This document shows, piece by piece, positions 61,631 through 64,000 of a stretch of 64,000 nt of DNA. The translations under genes and the position numbers were made by a program. This DNA is from Aureitalea sp. L0-47 (lineage in GTDB: Bacteria; Bacteroidota; Bacteroidia; Flavobacteriales; Flavobacteriaceae). Under the pieces are notes generated by a model. The model did not search any database. It saw nothing but the letters and a program-made list of their open reading frames with translations, and was not told the origin of the DNA. The first letter of the stretch is position 1, and every line of letters starts with the position of its first letter. The stretch spans positions 1 through 64,000 of the forward strand of contig NZ_JAFMTQ010000002.1 of NCBI RefSeq assembly GCF_026126405.1. The letters run 5' to 3'.

Positions 61631-62452
61631 ATGAAAAAAATTCTAGTCCCTACCGATTTCTCAGATCAAGCTGAAAACGCCCTGAAAGTGGCGGCCAATA
61701 TGGTAGCAAACAACGGCGGGGAGATTTATCTCCATCACAGTGCTGAAATTCCATTACACCTCGCCAATTCAGGAGAGACAAGGAGTTTGCCGGAAGCGAT
61801 TTACTTTATCAGACTTGCTGAAAAAAAGTTCTCAGAACTATTGAAAAAACCATATCTCCAGGATATCAGAATACACGAAACAATTGGTCATGGTGAGATC
61901 TACGACGACGTAAAAGTAGCCACATACCGAAATGATATAGACCTGGTAGTAATGGGCTCACACGGTTCGAGCGGTTTTAAGGAAATGTTTATTGGAAGTA
62001 ATACTGAAAAAGTAGTACGAACATCCGATATTCCTGTGCTCGTAATAAAGAACGTACATGAGGATTTTATCATCAAAGACTTCGTGTTCGCAACCGATTT
62101 CTCCGAAGAATGTCGTAAACCCTTTATGGAAGCCCAAAAATTCGCTAAAGCTGTGGATGCACACATGCATCTGCTGCTTATCAATACACCGAGCGGATTT
62201 AAAACAACAGCCGAAGCCCGTGAGCTCATGGAGAATTTCGTTCGCGGAACCGCTGCGGAAAACTATTCCCTGAATATTTACAACGACACTACCGTTGAAA
62301 AGGGTATTTTAAATTTCGCTAAGGATATTCAGGCGCAACTTGTCGGTATGAGCACACATGGCCGGAAAGGTCTTTCTCATTTCTTCAATGGCAGTATCAG
62401 CGAGGATATGGTGAATCATGCCAACATGCCAGTGATCACATTTAAGATCTGA
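61631..62452 (+). CDS. Universal stress protein with two tandem Usp domains
   Basis: 273 residues. Domain 1 (about 1-140) opens KKILVPTDFSDQAENALKVA and has the nucleotide-binding line GSHGSSGFKEMFIGSN (GxxG-x9-GS). Domain 2 (about 143-273) opens DFVFATDFSEECRKPFMEA and has STHGRKGLSHFFNGS. Both halves thus keep ATP-type motifs. Cytosolic; stress-related, with unknown molecular action. Its last base overlaps the ATG of the lipoprotein gene (TGATG), so the two are coupled. Confidence 0.93.
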   Translation: MKKILVPTDFSDQAENALKVAANMVANNGGEIYLHHSAEIPLHLANSGETRSLPEAIYFIRLAEKKFSELLKKPYLQDIRIHETIGHGEIYDDVKVATYRNDIDLVVMGSHGSSGFKEMFIGSNTEKVVRTSDIPVLVIKNVHEDFIIKDFVFATDFSEECRKPFMEAQKFAKAVDAHMHLLLINTPSGFKTTAEARELMENFVRGTAAENYSLNIYNDTTVEKGILNFAKDIQAQLVGMSTHGRKGLSHFFNGSISEDMVNHANMPVITFKI

Positions 62453-63054
62453 TGAAACTCCCTATTGTTATCATGGGATTTCTTTTCTTGATTAATTGCG
62501 GAACTCCTGCACCCAAGTCTGAAAATGAAGACATTATTAAAAAGGATACGGTGACGCAAAAGCTTCCGCCCGTTGAAGAGATCACACTCCCCAAAATTCC
62601 TGAAAATGCTGTAGCCGCGAACTATAGATCCGGCTCACCTCCTTTTTACGGATATGTAGAAGACGTGAACTTTGTAAAGGCTACTACTACCATTAATTTT
62701 CAAGACAATCTCGCACCTGTGCTTGTTATTGAGGAAAGCTATGGGGCACAAATTGATTATTTGAGATTCCCTGAATTCAGAAGTGATCTGTTACTTGTTA
62801 CTTCAGTAATCAAGGATCCAAATTTCAATAAGTATTATTTGTATGAATTCCGCGGAGATTCCTGGAAGGAAATAGTAAATGGCTGGGCCATCCACAAAGA
62901 CAACCAGCCCGACACCCTGCAACCTATTTCTGTAAGCGTACGAAAACCAAATCACATGCATCGTTATTATTCGGTTTTCGACCTGGATAAAGAAAGTGAA
63001 TTAGGCTATACTTGGCGCTTACTGGAAGAGACCATCCCGATTATTAAAGAGTGA
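62452..63054 (+). CDS. Putative lipoprotein of unknown function
   Basis: 200 residues. The signal peptide has lipobox LINC at Cys16 (MKLPIVIMGFLFLINCG). The mature part is proline-rich at the start (APKSENEDIIKKD, KLPPVEEITLPKIP) and then strand-rich with PPFYGYVEDV, LLVTSVIKDPNFNKYYLYEF and YTWRLLEET. I do not recognise a family. It is translationally coupled to the universal stress protein by a one-base overlap. Confidence 0.8.
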   Translation: MKLPIVIMGFLFLINCGTPAPKSENEDIIKKDTVTQKLPPVEEITLPKIPENAVAANYRSGSPPFYGYVEDVNFVKATTTINFQDNLAPVLVIEESYGAQIDYLRFPEFRSDLLLVTSVIKDPNFNKYYLYEFRGDSWKEIVNGWAIHKDNQPDTLQPISVSVRKPNHMHRYYSVFDLDKESELGYTWRLLEETIPIIKE

Positions 63055-63125
63055 TGACCGTCTCAAATTCAGGTAAACGAACATTTTATTATTTAAACTT
63101 ATCTTCGGCAAAAATTTAAACCCAA

Positions 63126-64000
63126 ATGAAAAAAACAACAATTCTACTGTTATTCGTACTTGCCAGCACTTCACTGTTTGCACAATCCATAAAATACACC
63201 TTTAAGGTCGGAGAGAAGATCAACGTTGAACAAATCGCTAACATACAGGTGGACCAGGATCTCATGGGAATGAAAATGGGAATGACTACTATAATTTCCA
63301 ATTCACTTATCATGGAGGTTGAATCGGTCGAGAATGAGGTTGCGAAAATAAAGTCATGGTATAAAGACGTATCTATGGATTTTAATATCGGTATGGGAGA
63401 AGGATCTTCTCAGGAACTCCATGTAACTTCTGAGGAAGCTCCTTCCGAAGAGGGATTAATGGAAGCTCATTATCTTGTGAAGAGTATGGTAGATGAACCA
63501 TTTTTCATCCACCTAAAAAGTAACGGCACTATTGTTAAGATTGACGGAATAGATGTACTGGAAGCAAAGATGAGAGCGGCTGTAACCGATGAAGCAATAC
63601 TGAAAGATCTCGGAAAAGATTTTAGCCAGGAGAAGCTTCGCGCAGATTTTGCCCGATTTTTCGTTCCCTACCCTTCAAAAGAGATCAAACAAGGAGATAG
63701 CTGGACATCGCTCATTACCATCCCAGATCTTCAACTTATTGATGGCGAACAAACCTGGAAAGTTGATAACATTGACAGCCAGAATAATACTGTCGAGGTG
63801 ATCGCCAACGTAAAGGGTATAAAACTTGACAAAAAAGAGAACGAGGTAGAAATGAATCTCGGCGGTGATATGAATACCATGTACACGATAGACGCCAAAA
63901 CGGCCTGGCCAAGTCTCATCACAATGAAATCGGATATGGATGGATCTGCCACGATGAATCAGGATGGTGAAGAATACACATGGCCCGTGGAAATGAAAAT
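63126..64000 (+). CDS. Secreted DUF6263-like protein (partial, 3' end outside window)
   Basis: 291 residues are visible, running off the window edge with no stop. Signal peptide MKKTTILLLFVLASTSLFAQ. The mature part is strand-rich with KYTFKVGEKINVEQIANIQVD, long polar beta segments (VEVIANVKGIKL), and the family-like line QGDSWTS. Similar flavobacterial proteins are annotated DUF6263, as far as I recall. Function unknown. A near-consensus TATCTTCG lies upstream around 63100. Confidence 0.75.
   Translation, partial: MKKTTILLLFVLASTSLFAQSIKYTFKVGEKINVEQIANIQVDQDLMGMKMGMTTIISNSLIMEVESVENEVAKIKSWYKDVSMDFNIGMGEGSSQELHVTSEEAPSEEGLMEAHYLVKSMVDEPFFIHLKSNGTIVKIDGIDVLEAKMRAAVTDEAILKDLGKDFSQEKLRADFARFFVPYPSKEIKQGDSWTSLITIPDLQLIDGEQTWKVDNIDSQNNTVEVIANVKGIKLDKKENEVEMNLGGDMNTMYTIDAKTAWPSLITMKSDMDGSATMNQDGEEYTWPVEMK

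Overview
The window is a 64 kb chromosomal stretch from a member of the Flavobacteriaceae (Bacteroidota), probably marine. The evidence is internal: Bacteroidota-type promoters (TTG, about 20 nt, TAnnTTTG), very few Shine-Dalgarno sites, a complete sprA gene (type IX secretion/gliding) in the block ruvA-sprA-gcvH-vanZ-like-tonB-remB, a choice-of-anchor L secreted protein, alternative complex III (actABCDEF) joined to an aa3-type oxidase, and many secreted proteins with flavobacterial signal peptides ending in AQ/SQ. No phage, IS element, CRISPR array, rRNA or tRNA was found. Nearly all of it is densely packed core genome.

Layout. 1-1526: 5' part of a large secreted repeat protein (minus). 1601-4977: Nfu-type Fe-S scaffold, dodecin and a lipoprotein of the DUF255 thioredoxin family (plus). 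5226-9357: three paralogous secreted proteins of unknown function around a membrane-anchored TPR/AraC regulator. 9360-17225 (minus): ABC export operon (ATPase, two MacB-like permeases, adaptor, TolC, second adaptor) ending in tsaB. 17353-22532 (minus): two cytochrome oxidase assembly/structure operons (SCO-like, SCO, DUF420, small CxxC protein; and cyoE, two subunit III genes, subunit IV). 22676-23683: secreted metallo-beta-lactamase-fold hydrolase (plus). 23680-39355 (minus): remB, three tonB paralogues, vanZ-like, gcvH, sprA, ruvA, maeB. 39415-44391 (minus): queG, cytochrome P450, ruvB, MATE exporter. 44474-56176 (minus): ctaD, ctaC and actFEDCBA. 56401-56805: SPOR protein (plus). 56856-61264 (minus): rimP-nusA-infB. 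61631-64000 (plus): tandem universal stress protein, a lipoprotein and the 5' part of a DUF6263-like secreted protein.

How genes work together. The ActA-F complex oxidises menaquinol and would pass electrons through haem c to the adjacent CtaC/CtaD oxidase. The other subunits (III, IV), haem O synthase and copper/assembly factors lie about 22 kb away in two operons with their own good promoters. sprA, remB and the tonB set form an envelope/gliding neighbourhood. The most interesting points are: the three-paralogue plus TPR-AraC locus; an intrinsic-terminator hairpin in the short leader of rimP-nusA-infB, suggesting NusA-dependent attenuation; a RemB whose N-terminus resembles the C-terminal domains of the three neighbouring TonB proteins; a cysteine-less SCO paralogue beside a canonical SCO; a helix-hairpin-helix tail on ActC; His-rich segments in ActF and CtaD; and a TTG start for sprA directly after the ruvA stop. 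I found no clearly new defence or mobile system.
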